Source: Skermanella stibiiresistens SB22
GTDB lineage: Bacteria; Pseudomonadota; Alphaproteobacteria; Azospirillales; Azospirillaceae
Direction: 5' to 3'
DNA: 64,000 bases
NCBI RefSeq assembly: GCF_000576635.1
Contig: NZ_AVFL01000001.1
Coordinates: 536,067-600,066 of the forward strand
Shown: positions 45,137-53,229 of the stretch, one piece after another
Numbering within the stretch: the first letter of the stretch is position 1
Layout: each line of letters begins with the position of its first letter
Notes under the pieces: model-generated
What the model was told of the DNA's origin: nothing
The model's input: the letters and a program-made list of their open reading frames with translations, nothing else
Database searches by the model: none
Program-made: the position numbers and the translations under genes

Positions 45137-45931
45137 ATGAAATGGACGCTTTCAACCCCATCCGTCGTCTCCAGGTTCGCCCCCACCCTGGGATCCTTCG
45201 CGCGCGCGGCGCTCGACGTGGTGCTGCCGCCGCGCTGCCTGTCCTGCGCCGAGTCGGTCGATCGCCAGGGCACGCTCTGCACGCGCTGCTGGAGCGGCCT
45301 CACCTTCCTGGCGCCACCCTGGTGCGCCTGCTGCGGCGAGCCGTTCGAGGGGGTCGTCGGCACCGATCCCTCCGACGACTCGATCTGCGCCCGCTGCGCC
45401 GGCTCATCTCCGCCCTATGCCCGCGCCCGCTCGGCGCTCAGCTATGACGATGGCAGCCGGGGCATGATCGTGGGATTCAAGCACGCCGACCAAACCTACG
45501 CCGCCTCGGCGTTCGGCGGCTGGCTGGTCCGCGCCGGGGCCGAACTGCTGACGCCCGGCGTGATCGTGGCTCCCGTGCCGCTGCACCGCTGGAAGCTGTT
45601 CAGCCGCCGCTACAACCAGGCGGCCCTGCTGGCCCAGGATGTGGGCCGGCGCGCCGGCCTGCCCGTGCTCCAGGGCCTGCTGGTGCGCCATCGGCGGACG
45701 ACGCCGCAGGGCGCCTATGGCAGGGCCGGTAGGCAACGCAACATCCGGGGCGCCTTCCATGTCCGGCCGGCGCTGGTCGAGCGCATCCGGGGACAGCCGG
45801 TGGTGCTGATCGACGACGTGCTGACGACGGGGGCGACGGTCGCGGAATGCGCCCGGGTCCTGCTGCGCGCGGGTGCCGGCCGGGTCGATGTCCTGACCGT
45901 GGCGCGCGTGATTCGGGCGGGCGCTCCCTAG
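45137..45931 (+). CDS. comF: ComF-family phosphoribosyltransferase-like protein
   Basis: The 264-residue protein has an N-terminal zinc-ribbon-like set of cysteines (PPRCLSCAESVDRQGTLCTRC, split by strands; CACCGEPF; CARCAG) and a C-terminal PRTase fold with PVPLHRWKLFSRRYNQA and the PRPP motif VVLIDDVLTTGATV. ComF proteins act in DNA uptake in competent bacteria and are widely conserved otherwise. The start at MKWTLSTP (45137) is preferred over an earlier in-frame codon. Confidence 0.9.
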   Translation: MKWTLSTPSVVSRFAPTLGSFARAALDVVLPPRCLSCAESVDRQGTLCTRCWSGLTFLAPPWCACCGEPFEGVVGTDPSDDSICARCAGSSPPYARARSALSYDDGSRGMIVGFKHADQTYAASAFGGWLVRAGAELLTPGVIVAPVPLHRWKLFSRRYNQAALLAQDVGRRAGLPVLQGLLVRHRRTTPQGAYGRAGRQRNIRGAFHVRPALVERIRGQPVVLIDDVLTTGATVAECARVLLRAGAGRVDVLTVARVIRAGAP

Positions 45932-46028
45932 CGAAAACGGCCGCATCGGCCATATAAGCGATCATACCATCGGGTAATCAATCCAGCACGCCAATCCAGC
46001 GCACAGCGCGAGAACGGAGCCGAAGTCC

Positions 46029-46289
46029 ATGGCCGAAGTCATCATCTACACCACTCCCTGGTGCCCCTACTGCTCGAGGGCCAAGAAGCTGCTCACCGAC
46101 AAGGGAGTCCAGTTCGAGGAGATCGACGTGATGATGCACCCCCGCAAGCGGGTCGAGATGACGCAGTTGGCCGAGGGCCGCACCAGCGTTCCGCAGATCT
46201 TCATCGACGGCAAGCCGGTCGGCGGCAGCGACGACATCCACGCCCTCGACCGCGCCGGCAAGCTCGACGCCATGCTGGGTCTGGCGTGA
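46029..46289 (+). CDS. grxC: glutaredoxin 3
   Basis: The 86-residue protein has the dithiol active site TPWCPYCSRAK, the cis-Pro TSVPQIFIDG and GGSDDIHAL. It reduces disulfides with glutathione. A ribosome site (GGAG) precedes the ATG. Its stop overlaps the nitrilase start (TGATG). Confidence 0.96.
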   Translation: MAEVIIYTTPWCPYCSRAKKLLTDKGVQFEEIDVMMHPRKRVEMTQLAEGRTSVPQIFIDGKPVGGSDDIHALDRAGKLDAMLGLA

Positions 46290-47188
46290 TGACCGAGGCC
46301 CCGACCGCTCCAACGCCCGTCAGCCCATTCCCCGTCGGCTCGCTCACCGTCGCCTGTGTCCAGGTCAACGCCGGACCCGACATCGAGCCGAACCTGCCGA
46401 TCGTCGGCGACCTGATCCAGCGGGCGCGCGACGCCGGGGCCGATCTCATCACGACACCGGAGAACGTCAGCATGATGGTGCTGGGCCGTCCGCGCGTCAT
46501 GCGGCGCGCCCAGCCGGAAGCGGACCATCCGGCGGTCCCCTTCTTCAGGGACATGGCGCGGAAAACCGGGGCTTGGCTGCTGGCGGGTTCGCTCGCGGTC
46601 AAGCTCGACGAGGACCGGCTGGCGAACCGCAGCCTGCTGTTTTCGCCCGACGGCGGGATCGCCGGGCGCTACGACAAGATCCACATGTTCGACGTCGACC
46701 TGGCGCGCGGCGAGAGCTATCGCGAGTCGGCGACGTTCCGGCCGGGCGACCGGGCCGTCATGGCGAGGACGCCTTGGGGCGGCGTCGGCATGACCGTCTG
46801 CTACGACCTGCGGTTCGGCCATCTCCACCGCATGCTGGCCCAGGCCGGCGCGTCGATCCTGACGGTGCCGTCGGCCTTCACGGTGCCGACCGGCAAGGCG
46901 CACTGGCACGTGCTGCTGCGCGCCCGCGCGATCGAGACGGGCTGTTTCGTGGTGGCGCCGGCCCAGTGCGGCACCCATGACGGCGGCCGCACGACCTATG
47001 GCCACTCCCTGATCGTCAGCCCGTGGGGTGAGATCCTGGCCGACGCCGGCGAGGAGCCGGGTTTCGTCACGGCCCGCCTCGACCTGGAGGAGGTCGCCAA
47101 GGCCCGCGCGCAGGTCCCGTCGCTGAAGCACGACCGGGTGATCAAGGAGCCCGACCTCAGCCCCGAACCGCGGCCCGTGCCCGCCTGA
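46289..47188 (+). CDS. nitrilase-superfamily amidohydrolase (Nit1-like)
   Basis: The 299-residue protein has the catalytic triad of the carbon-nitrogen hydrolase family: Glu in ITTPENVSMM, Lys in GRYDKIHMFDV and Cys in TVCYDLRFGHLHR. The pattern IHMFDVDLARGESYRES is that of Nit1, which in other species repairs deaminated glutathione. The neighbouring glutaredoxin gene, which overlaps it, supports a glutathione-linked role. The start is the ATG overlapping the grxC stop. Confidence 0.9.
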   Translation: MTEAPTAPTPVSPFPVGSLTVACVQVNAGPDIEPNLPIVGDLIQRARDAGADLITTPENVSMMVLGRPRVMRRAQPEADHPAVPFFRDMARKTGAWLLAGSLAVKLDEDRLANRSLLFSPDGGIAGRYDKIHMFDVDLARGESYRESATFRPGDRAVMARTPWGGVGMTVCYDLRFGHLHRMLAQAGASILTVPSAFTVPTGKAHWHVLLRARAIETGCFVVAPAQCGTHDGGRTTYGHSLIVSPWGEILADAGEEPGFVTARLDLEEVAKARAQVPSLKHDRVIKEPDLSPEPRPVPA

Positions 47189-47199
47189 CCCCCGCCTCC

Positions 47200-47592
47200 C
47201 TAACCCGTGAAGCCCTGGATGGTGGCGAGCAGCCGGTCGACCTCGATCGGCTTCCGCATCACCACCACCCGATCGCCCAGCGGTATCGCGGCCTCCTCCT
47301 CCGGTGACATGTAGCCGGTCATGATGATGATTGCCGGAATGGTCTCCAGGGCGCGTAGCCCGCTGATCAGGCCGTGGCCATCGGCGCGGGGCATGCGCAG
47401 GTCGGTCACCACCACATCCGCCGGATCGCGCCGGTGGATCTCCAGGGCCTGGTTGCCATCGCCGGCGGTGCTGACGCGATAGCCCTTGCGGCTCAGGAAC
47501 CGCTCCAGGGCCATCACCGCGATGGCCTCGTCGTCCGCGACCAGGATGTGACCCGGAATGTGGCTGGGGATATTGTTTCCGGACTCAGGCAT
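47200..47592 (-). CDS. response regulator (receiver only) of the ethylene-receptor-like kinase
   Basis: The 130-residue receiver has ILVADDEAIAVMALE, the phospho-acceptor Asp in VVVTDLRMPRADG and a Lys in VMRKPIEVDRLL. It has no output domain. It overlaps the 3' end of the kinase gene by 8 bp, so it is the direct partner. The start MPESGNN at 47592 gives the compact receiver; the upstream part of the frame is kinase sequence in another frame. Confidence 0.88.
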   Translation of the reverse strand: MPESGNNIPSHIPGHILVADDEAIAVMALERFLSRKGYRVSTAGDGNQALEIHRRDPADVVVTDLRMPRADGHGLISGLRALETIPAIIIMTGYMSPEEEAAIPLGDRVVVMRKPIEVDRLLATIQGFTG

Positions 47593-49246
47593 CGCCGTTC
47601 CCAGGGGGCGGCCAGTCTGGGAACGATTGGCCTCGGGTCGGCAGCGATATGGTGAAACGGGCCCCCTGGTCAAGGTTTTCCGCGGTGATCCTGCCACCCA
47701 TGGCGCCGATCAGGCTGACGCAGATCGACAAACCCAGGCCAAGGCCCTTGGACGCCTCCTTGGTGGTGACGAAGGGGTCGAAGATCCGCTCGGCCATTCC
47801 GGGCGGCAGGCCGGTGCCGTCGTCGCTGATGATGACGCTGAGCCGGCCGGCGGCCGGATCCTCCGTGACGGCGGCGTGGATCGCGCCGCCGCCGAAGCTG
47901 GGATCGACCGCGCGGCGGGCGGTGATCGCATCGTGGGCGTTGCTCAACAGATTGACCACCACCTGTTCCAGCCGCCCCGGCCTGCCCATCACGGTCGAGG
48001 CCGTGGCCGGCGCGTCGAGGGTCAGTTGGATGCCCTCGGAGCCGTAGTGGCGCTCCAGCAGGGCGACGGCGCCCCGGACCGGCTGGATCGGATCGAACGG
48101 CACGACCTCCGGGCTGTCGCGCCGGCTGAACGAGCGCATCTGGTCGACGATCTCGCCCATGCGCGACGCCTGGGTCCCGATCAGGTCCAGGCCGTCCTTG
48201 AGATAGCGCGGATCGGCCTCGGCGCCTTCCTCCTCCATCATCAGGCAGCAGTCGTCGGCGGTGATCTTGATGATGTTCAAGGGCTGGCTCATCTCGTGGG
48301 CGATGCCGGCCGCCATGGTGCCGAGCGTCGCCAGCTTGGACGCCTGGGCCAACTCCTCCTGCAGGGCGCGGTGGTCGGTCATGTCGCGGGAGGTCCCCAG
48401 CAGCTTGGTCGGATTGCCGTCGGAATCGAGCACGGGCGCCAGGTTGGTCTGCCAGACCCGCCGACCGGCCGGCAGGTCCAGCGTCTCCTCGTATTGGATC
48501 GGCCGCCGGGCGTCGCGGCAGGCGCGGTAGCGCTCGACCAGATGATCGGCCAGATCGGGCGGGAAAAGCTCGTGCGGTGTCTTGCCGGCGATCTCCGACG
48601 ACTCCAGCCCGGTCTGCCGCTCATGGCTGGGGTTCAGCGCCTCGAAGCGGAACTCGTCCGGGCCGTCGATCCGGACCACGAACAGGCCCTCGGCCAGATG
48701 GTGGAAGATGCTGGAGTAATGCAGCTCGCTGGCGCGCAGCCGTCGGTTGGCGTCGGACAGTTCGGTGGCCCGCCGCTCCAACTCGTCGTTCATGCGGCGG
48801 ATCTCCAGCTCGGCGCGCTGGCGCTCCAGGATCTGCTGGTGCAGACGCCCGTTGGCCTCCCGCAGCTGGGCCGGGCTGGGCAGGGCCAGCGCCTGCGGGA
48901 TCAGCGGCCATAGGACGACGGCGGTCATCACCGAGATCGCGGCGGTGAACGCCTTGACGGCGCCCTGGGCCACGTAATCGGGATACCACAGCGTCCACGC
49001 GCCCATGAAGTGCGTCACCCCACAGGCCAGGATGAAGGCACAGAACATCAGGAAGAGCCATTTGTACGCCAGATCCTGACGCCGCCAGACGAAATAGAGC
49101 AAGCCGATTGGGATGGAGCAATACGAGGCGCCGATCAGCAGGTCCGACAGCAGGTGCGTCCAGATCAGTTCGGGCCGCCATGTCAGACATAGTCCATGGG
49201 GCAGGAAGTCACCGGGCACGATGAGGGCTTGAAAGAAAGTTTCCAT
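47585..49246 (-). CDS. histidine kinase with ETR1-like ethylene-binding domain
   Basis: The 553-residue protein has three N-terminal helices. The segment SDLLIGASYCSIPIGLLYF and FCAFILACGVTHFMGAW match the plant ETR1 ethylene-binding domain. Asp35, Tyr42, Ile45, Pro46, Ile72, Cys75 and His79 correspond to ETR1 Asp25, Tyr32, Ile35, Pro36, Ile62, Cys65 and His69, all offset by ten. The Cys/His pair holds the copper that binds ethylene. A coiled linker (about 125-175), a PAS domain (about 180-300), the H-box MAAGIAHEMSQPLNIIK and a HATPase (NLLSNAHDAI, DDGTGLPPGM, GLGLGLSI) follow. With the overlapping receiver it forms a two-component system. Ethylene binding is strongly suggested by sequence but untested; the signal could be another small molecule or light, as in some cyanobacterial relatives. 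Confidence 0.9.
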   Translation of the reverse strand: METFFQALIVPGDFLPHGLCLTWRPELIWTHLLSDLLIGASYCSIPIGLLYFVWRRQDLAYKWLFLMFCAFILACGVTHFMGAWTLWYPDYVAQGAVKAFTAAISVMTAVVLWPLIPQALALPSPAQLREANGRLHQQILERQRAELEIRRMNDELERRATELSDANRRLRASELHYSSIFHHLAEGLFVVRIDGPDEFRFEALNPSHERQTGLESSEIAGKTPHELFPPDLADHLVERYRACRDARRPIQYEETLDLPAGRRVWQTNLAPVLDSDGNPTKLLGTSRDMTDHRALQEELAQASKLATLGTMAAGIAHEMSQPLNIIKITADDCCLMMEEEGAEADPRYLKDGLDLIGTQASRMGEIVDQMRSFSRRDSPEVVPFDPIQPVRGAVALLERHYGSEGIQLTLDAPATASTVMGRPGRLEQVVVNLLSNAHDAITARRAVDPSFGGGAIHAAVTEDPAAGRLSVIISDDGTGLPPGMAERIFDPFVTTKEASKGLGLGLSICVSLIGAMGGRITAENLDQGARFTISLPTRGQSFPDWPPPGNGDA

Positions 49247-49412
49247 TCAATGTCCAGGCGGCGAAAGCGTCATGCGGGTAACGGGTACGTGGGAAACTCA
49301 GGTCAAGGCATCGCGAGGCGTCATTCCACTCAAGTAATCGTAAACCAGCACCGCAACGGTGTCTCGCTCCATCATCTGTGAGGGGTAATCGTTTCGCTTA
49401 CGAAATGCACGC

Positions 49413-50027
49413 TCATTTGGTGTGGTTCGGGATTGGATCTGGCAGGGCGTGGGGCAGCGCGCTGGCGACGGCGCAGAGCCGCTGGACCACGGCGGGCTTG
49501 GGCTGGTCGACGACACCCTGCTCGAAGGCGACGACCTGGAGCCGGCCGACCACGCGGTCGAGCAACTCGCCCTGTTCCAGCAGGAAGGCCGGCGAGGATG
49601 GCTTGCCGAAACGCTCGTTGCCCCAGGCGAAGGTCTCGTAGATCAGCACGCCGCCCGGTTCCAGGAGGTCCAGCAGCGCCGGGAACAGCGGGCGGTGCAG
49701 GTAGTTGGTCACGACGACGCCGGCGAACAGCCGGTCGGGTTCCAGCGGCCAGGGGTTGCCGTCCTGCAGGTCCGCCTCGATCAGTTCGATACCGGAACCG
49801 TCCGGCCGGGATGAACCGGCCAAGTCGGCGACGCCGGCCAGATCGCGGTCGATCGCGGTGACCGGGTGTCCCAGGCCGGCGAACAGCCGCGTGTGCCGTC
49901 CGCCGCCGCAGGCGACGTCGAGCACCCGACCTTCGGGCGGCACCAGTCCCGCGAAGCGGGTGACCCAGGCGGACGGCGTGGACGCCGAGGGGACGGCGGT
50001 AACCGGGGATGGTGATTTGGTTGTCAT
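49413..50027 (-). CDS. class I SAM-dependent methyltransferase, TehB-like
   Basis: The 204-residue protein has the motif RVLDVACGGGRHTRLFA, AIDRDLAGV, LIEADLQDG and GVVVTNYLHRPLFPALLDLLEPGGVLIYETFAWGNE in segments. YETFAxGNE-FGKPSSPAFLL is typical of a small-molecule methyltransferase group annotated as TehB-like. The start at 50027 follows GGAGC; an in-frame ATG at 50051 is possible. Substrate unknown. Confidence 0.85.
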   Translation of the reverse strand: MTTKSPSPVTAVPSASTPSAWVTRFAGLVPPEGRVLDVACGGGRHTRLFAGLGHPVTAIDRDLAGVADLAGSSRPDGSGIELIEADLQDGNPWPLEPDRLFAGVVVTNYLHRPLFPALLDLLEPGGVLIYETFAWGNERFGKPSSPAFLLEQGELLDRVVGRLQVVAFEQGVVDQPKPAVVQRLCAVASALPHALPDPIPNHTK

Positions 50028-50148
50028 GGCATGCTCCGCTTGCGCTTTCATCTTGGCCTAACCAATTCGTGCATATATGACAGGCTGCGTCGATGAATGA
50101 ACCGATGGCGGTGTCGCCGTCCCCTTGGAGCGGAACGAGTAGCGATCG

Positions 50149-50568
50149 ATGATCCTGTTCGATCTCAAATGCCGAACCGGTCACGTCTTCGAGGCGTGGT
50201 TCCGGAACGGCGACGCCTATGAGGCCCAGGCGTCGGCGCGGGAGATCGCCTGCCCGATCTGCGGCGACGTGGAGATCGTCAAGGCTCCGATGGCTCCCAG
50301 GATCGCCAAATCGCGATCGGACGCTGGTGACCCGGCGGCCAAGCATAAGGCCGAGATGCTGCGGGAATTGAAGGACCTGCGCCGCAAGGTCGAGGAGAAC
50401 TGCGACTATGTCGGCGACCGCTTCGCCGAGGAGGCGCGGCGGATCCACTACGGCGAGGTCGAGAAGCGCGGGATCTACGGCGAGGCGACGGAAGCCGAGT
50501 CGTCGGAGTTGAAGGAGGAGGGCATCACCTTCGACCGCATCCCCTGGGTGCCCTCGACGAACTCCTGA
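50149..50568 (+). CDS. DUF1178 family protein
   Basis: The 139-residue protein has MILFDLKCRTGHVFEAWF at the start and a zinc-ribbon-like IACPICGD, the DUF1178 pattern, and ends in ELKEEGITFDRIPWVP. Only Cys8 and C-x2-C plus His12 are available for a metal site. Function unknown; it is widely conserved in alphaproteobacteria. Confidence 0.9.
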   Translation: MILFDLKCRTGHVFEAWFRNGDAYEAQASAREIACPICGDVEIVKAPMAPRIAKSRSDAGDPAAKHKAEMLRELKDLRRKVEENCDYVGDRFAEEARRIHYGEVEKRGIYGEATEAESSELKEEGITFDRIPWVPSTNS

Positions 50569-50602
50569 CCCTCCGGGTATCGCAGGCGGCCGTGCCGCGC
50601 CG

Positions 50603-51775
50603 TCAGGCGTCGGGACGCTCGCGGCGGCGCTGGGGCATCAGATGGATCCCGGTCGCGTTCTGGCGCCATCCCTGGAGGATCGGCAAGGCCGATTCCGGCG
50701 TCACGCGGTCGTAGAGGGCCAGCACCCGCGACAGCTCGCGGGGATCGACGATCTGCTCCCCCGGCCGCGCCGCCCGGCTCAGCAGGAAGATCGAGGCGAA
50801 GAAGCCCTTGTCGATCCGCAGCGCCCGGCAAGCCAGCGTCAGCGCCTCGCCACCGGTCTCCGCTATCAACTGGTGCATGGATTCGGGACTCAGCCCGGCG
50901 ATCCGGCCGAACAGGGCCTTGAACAGGTCGATCTGGCCCAGGCGCAGCGTCTGGATCAGCAGTTGCGGCGTGATGGCGCCCGCCTCGGCCATACGTTCGA
51001 CCGTTTCCAGCTGGTCGGCGGTCAGGCTGGTGCGGCCCCGGGTTCCGTCGATCAGATCCTGGACGGTGGCTTGGAGGGCGGCGTCGAGCTGCGTCTTCGA
51101 GATCTTGAAACGGTCGAGGATGGTCCGGCGCAGTTCTTGCGAGACCAGCCAGTAGATCCGGGTCGCCAGCTCGGGCGTCAGTTCCGGCCGGCCCAGCAGG
51201 GGCTGGCGCAACGGCGGCACGCGTCGGGCCACGCTGGTCAGGCGGATCATCGCCTTGCCCGACAGGCTGGCGTTCAGGTTGCCCAGCAGCGTCTCCGCCA
51301 CCCGCATGTTGCCGGTTTCGATCAGGGCGTCGCAGACCGGAGGGTTGACCCTGGACCGGCTGGCGATCAGGAGTTGATGGGCCTCGGCGTGGGCCTGGAC
51401 GACGGCGATCAGGTCCTCGTCCTCCAGCACCTCGCTGCGGAGCAGGATGGGACCGGCGATCTCGACCTGATCGTTGGCCAGCATCACGATCAGGTCGCGC
51501 GGCGCCCCGGGGTGGGAGGCCAGCCGTTCCGACAGGGCGCGGCGCACGTCCATCTCGGCGTCGCGCAGCACCTGCCGCAGGATGTCGACCACGATGTCGC
51601 GCTCACGATCGGTCAGATCATGTTCCGAGAAATAAAAGTCCCCGACCTTGTCGGCCAGGGCCCGCCGTCCGGTCTGACTGCGATCCCGCGCCATATCGAA
51701 CAGATCGGCCAGATGCGCCATCGTACCGCCGCCCGTTTCCGCTCCAAACCCTCGCGCCACCTCGCCTCCGGTCAT
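50603..51775 (-). CDS. DUF2336 domain protein
   Basis: The 390-residue, mostly helical protein resembles DUF2336 proteins with HEAT-like repeats: AHLADLFDMARDRSQTGRRALADKVGDFYF, ALSERLASHPGAPRDLIVMLANDQVEIAGPILL, then a region DKGFFASIFLLSRAARPGE. Related proteins are found near chemotaxis and signalling genes, with no established activity. The start at 51775 is chosen as AGGGGGG lies 6-12 bases upstream and it overlaps a micro-ORF stop (ATGA); MAMTGG at 51781 is an alternative. A second DUF2336 gene lies 1.5 kb away on the other strand. Confidence 0.82.
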   Translation of the reverse strand: MTGGEVARGFGAETGGGTMAHLADLFDMARDRSQTGRRALADKVGDFYFSEHDLTDRERDIVVDILRQVLRDAEMDVRRALSERLASHPGAPRDLIVMLANDQVEIAGPILLRSEVLEDEDLIAVVQAHAEAHQLLIASRSRVNPPVCDALIETGNMRVAETLLGNLNASLSGKAMIRLTSVARRVPPLRQPLLGRPELTPELATRIYWLVSQELRRTILDRFKISKTQLDAALQATVQDLIDGTRGRTSLTADQLETVERMAEAGAITPQLLIQTLRLGQIDLFKALFGRIAGLSPESMHQLIAETGGEALTLACRALRIDKGFFASIFLLSRAARPGEQIVDPRELSRVLALYDRVTPESALPILQGWRQNATGIHLMPQRRRERPDA

Positions 51776-51885
51776 CGCCATCCCCCCCTGACGCCGCGCT
51801 GGCGGCTCGCTTGGAACTGGGGAGGCAAGGCCTTGGCCTTGGTCTCGGTCGGTAAGCGCTTGATGATCACTGCCACACACTTCAT
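51772..51885 (-). CDS. possible 37-residue leader peptide
   Basis: A short basic frame (MKCVAVIIKRLPTETKAKAL then PPQFQASRQRGVRGGWR) has AGAAGG nine bases before its ATG and ends in an ATGA overlap with the DUF2336 start. This arrangement fits a translationally coupled leader. No homology is recognised; it could be fortuitous. Confidence 0.3.
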   Translation of the reverse strand: MKCVAVIIKRLPTETKAKALPPQFQASRQRGVRGGWR

Positions 51886-52245
51886 CGTCGCGACCCTTCT
51901 GGTCGGCCGGTCCTGCGATTGCGGCCGCGTTCCCGCGGACTTCGCAGCTTGTGGAGCATGCGTAATCTTCCTTATCAAAGTGTTAATCACAAAAACCGGG
52001 CATGCCGAGGAATGCCAGCGCGATCGCATCTCGTCGTATTTTATATGCTTTGCTCGGATCCGCCGCGGCGCTGGAGAATTAGGGCCGAACGATGCTCGGA
52101 TCGCCGATGGGCCATGATGCCGCCATCGCATGGCTATGGCATTGTCTCTCATGTTCAGGGTATAGTTCTCCCGGTATACCTCTCATTCGTGGCGGGCTGG
52201 CGACCGCGAGCCTTCCAGCGGCCACAGCAGGTCGAGGACTCCATC
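51886..52245. other. intergenic region between divergent DUF2336 and small protein genes
   Basis: No gene was seen. The DNA is more AT-rich than average around 51950-52080, consistent with divergent promoters, and no repeat or hairpin of note was found. Confidence 0.4.
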
Positions 52246-52452
52246 ATGCAAGTGCAAGCATCGGGCGTCGGTCCAGCCTCCGGCTACGCGAGCCAGGCCC
52301 AGGCGACCGCGACCCGCCCCCAAGCGACACCGGACGAACAGCAAAGTGGCGGCGCTCCGACCGGCGGCGTCGCGGCGGGCGCCGGGCCGGAGAACAACCC
52401 GGTCACGGACCCGAGCGCGACGCGCGGCCGCATCGTCAACATCTCCGTCTGA
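52246..52452 (+). CDS. small hypothetical protein, 68 residues
   Basis: A 68-residue, low-complexity protein rich in Gln, Ala, Thr and Pro, starting [20 protein letters not shown] and ending [14 protein letters not shown]. It has no signal peptide or cysteine. The ending is reminiscent of short proteins found in related genomes, but no function is known. The ATG at 52246 has GAGG about ten bases upstream; the longer frame upstream lacks coding character. Confidence 0.5.
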   Translation: MQVQASGVGPASGYASQAQATATRPQATPDEQQSGGAPTGGVAAGAGPENNPVTDPSATRGRIVNISV

Positions 52453-52525
52453 TCGAATAGGCTGTCCGATCAGACGGCGGCGCGTTCCGCTTGCCGACCC
52501 GGGCGGCCCGCGGCACAGTACCGCG

Positions 52526-53107
52526 ATGACCACCGATTCCTCTCAGAGCGACCGCAACTCGGACCACGCCAAGCCAAGAGGCCCAACGGTCCGGATGATC
52601 CCCGAGGGCGACGACCGCGATCGTCTGGTCTGTCCGGACTGCGGCTTCATCAACTATGAGAACCCGAAGATCGTGGTGGGATCGGTCGCCTCCTGGGAGG
52701 ACCGCATCCTGCTGTGCCGCAGGGCGATCGAGCCGGCGCTCGGATTGTGGACCCTGCCGGCCGGGTATATGGAGTTGAACGAGACGACGGCCCAGGGCGC
52801 CGCCCGCGAGGCGTGGGAGGAGGCGCGGGCACGGATCGAGATCGACTGCCTGCTGGCGGTTTACGAGATCCCGCGCATCAGCCAGGTCCAGCTGATCTAC
52901 CGCGCCCGCCTGCGCTCGCCCGATGTGTCGCCCGGTCCGGAGAGCCTGGAGGTGGGCTTGTTCCGCTGGGATGAGATCCCGTGGGACCGGATCGCCTTCC
53001 CGACGGTGCGCTGGGCGCTGGACGAGTTCGACGGCCGGCGCCGCGAGCACGAGTTCAGCCCCGCCACCAATCCCGAACCGGAACCGCCGCCTCCCGTGGG
53101 GCTCTGA
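52526..53107 (+). CDS. Nudix hydrolase with zinc ribbon
   Basis: The 193-residue protein has an N-terminal zinc ribbon half ([18 protein letters not shown]) and the Nudix box G-x5-E-x7-REAWEEA in [20 protein letters not shown] and EEARARI; the Gly after the paired Glu is Ala, a common variation. It resembles NADH pyrophosphatase-like Nudix proteins, acting on nucleotide-linked pyrophosphates. A polar tail rich in Pro and Glu ends the protein. Confidence 0.88.
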   Translation: MTTDSSQSDRNSDHAKPRGPTVRMIPEGDDRDRLVCPDCGFINYENPKIVVGSVASWEDRILLCRRAIEPALGLWTLPAGYMELNETTAQGAAREAWEEARARIEIDCLLAVYEIPRISQVQLIYRARLRSPDVSPGPESLEVGLFRWDEIPWDRIAFPTVRWALDEFDGRRREHEFSPATNPEPEPPPPVGL

Positions 53108-53229
53108 CGGTTTCCTGTCCACCGGCCGATAATTCACCTTCTGGAAACCCTGTTGGCGGATAAAGGAAGGGTCGAGCAAGCCCGGGTGACGGTGTGACAC
53201 CCGCGCGACCGCCAGCCCAGGACCGATCC

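Noticed and set aside
47558..48913. 451-codon plus-strand frame opposite the ethylene-receptor-like kinase
   Set aside because: It has no homology, while the opposite strand shows all kinase motifs.
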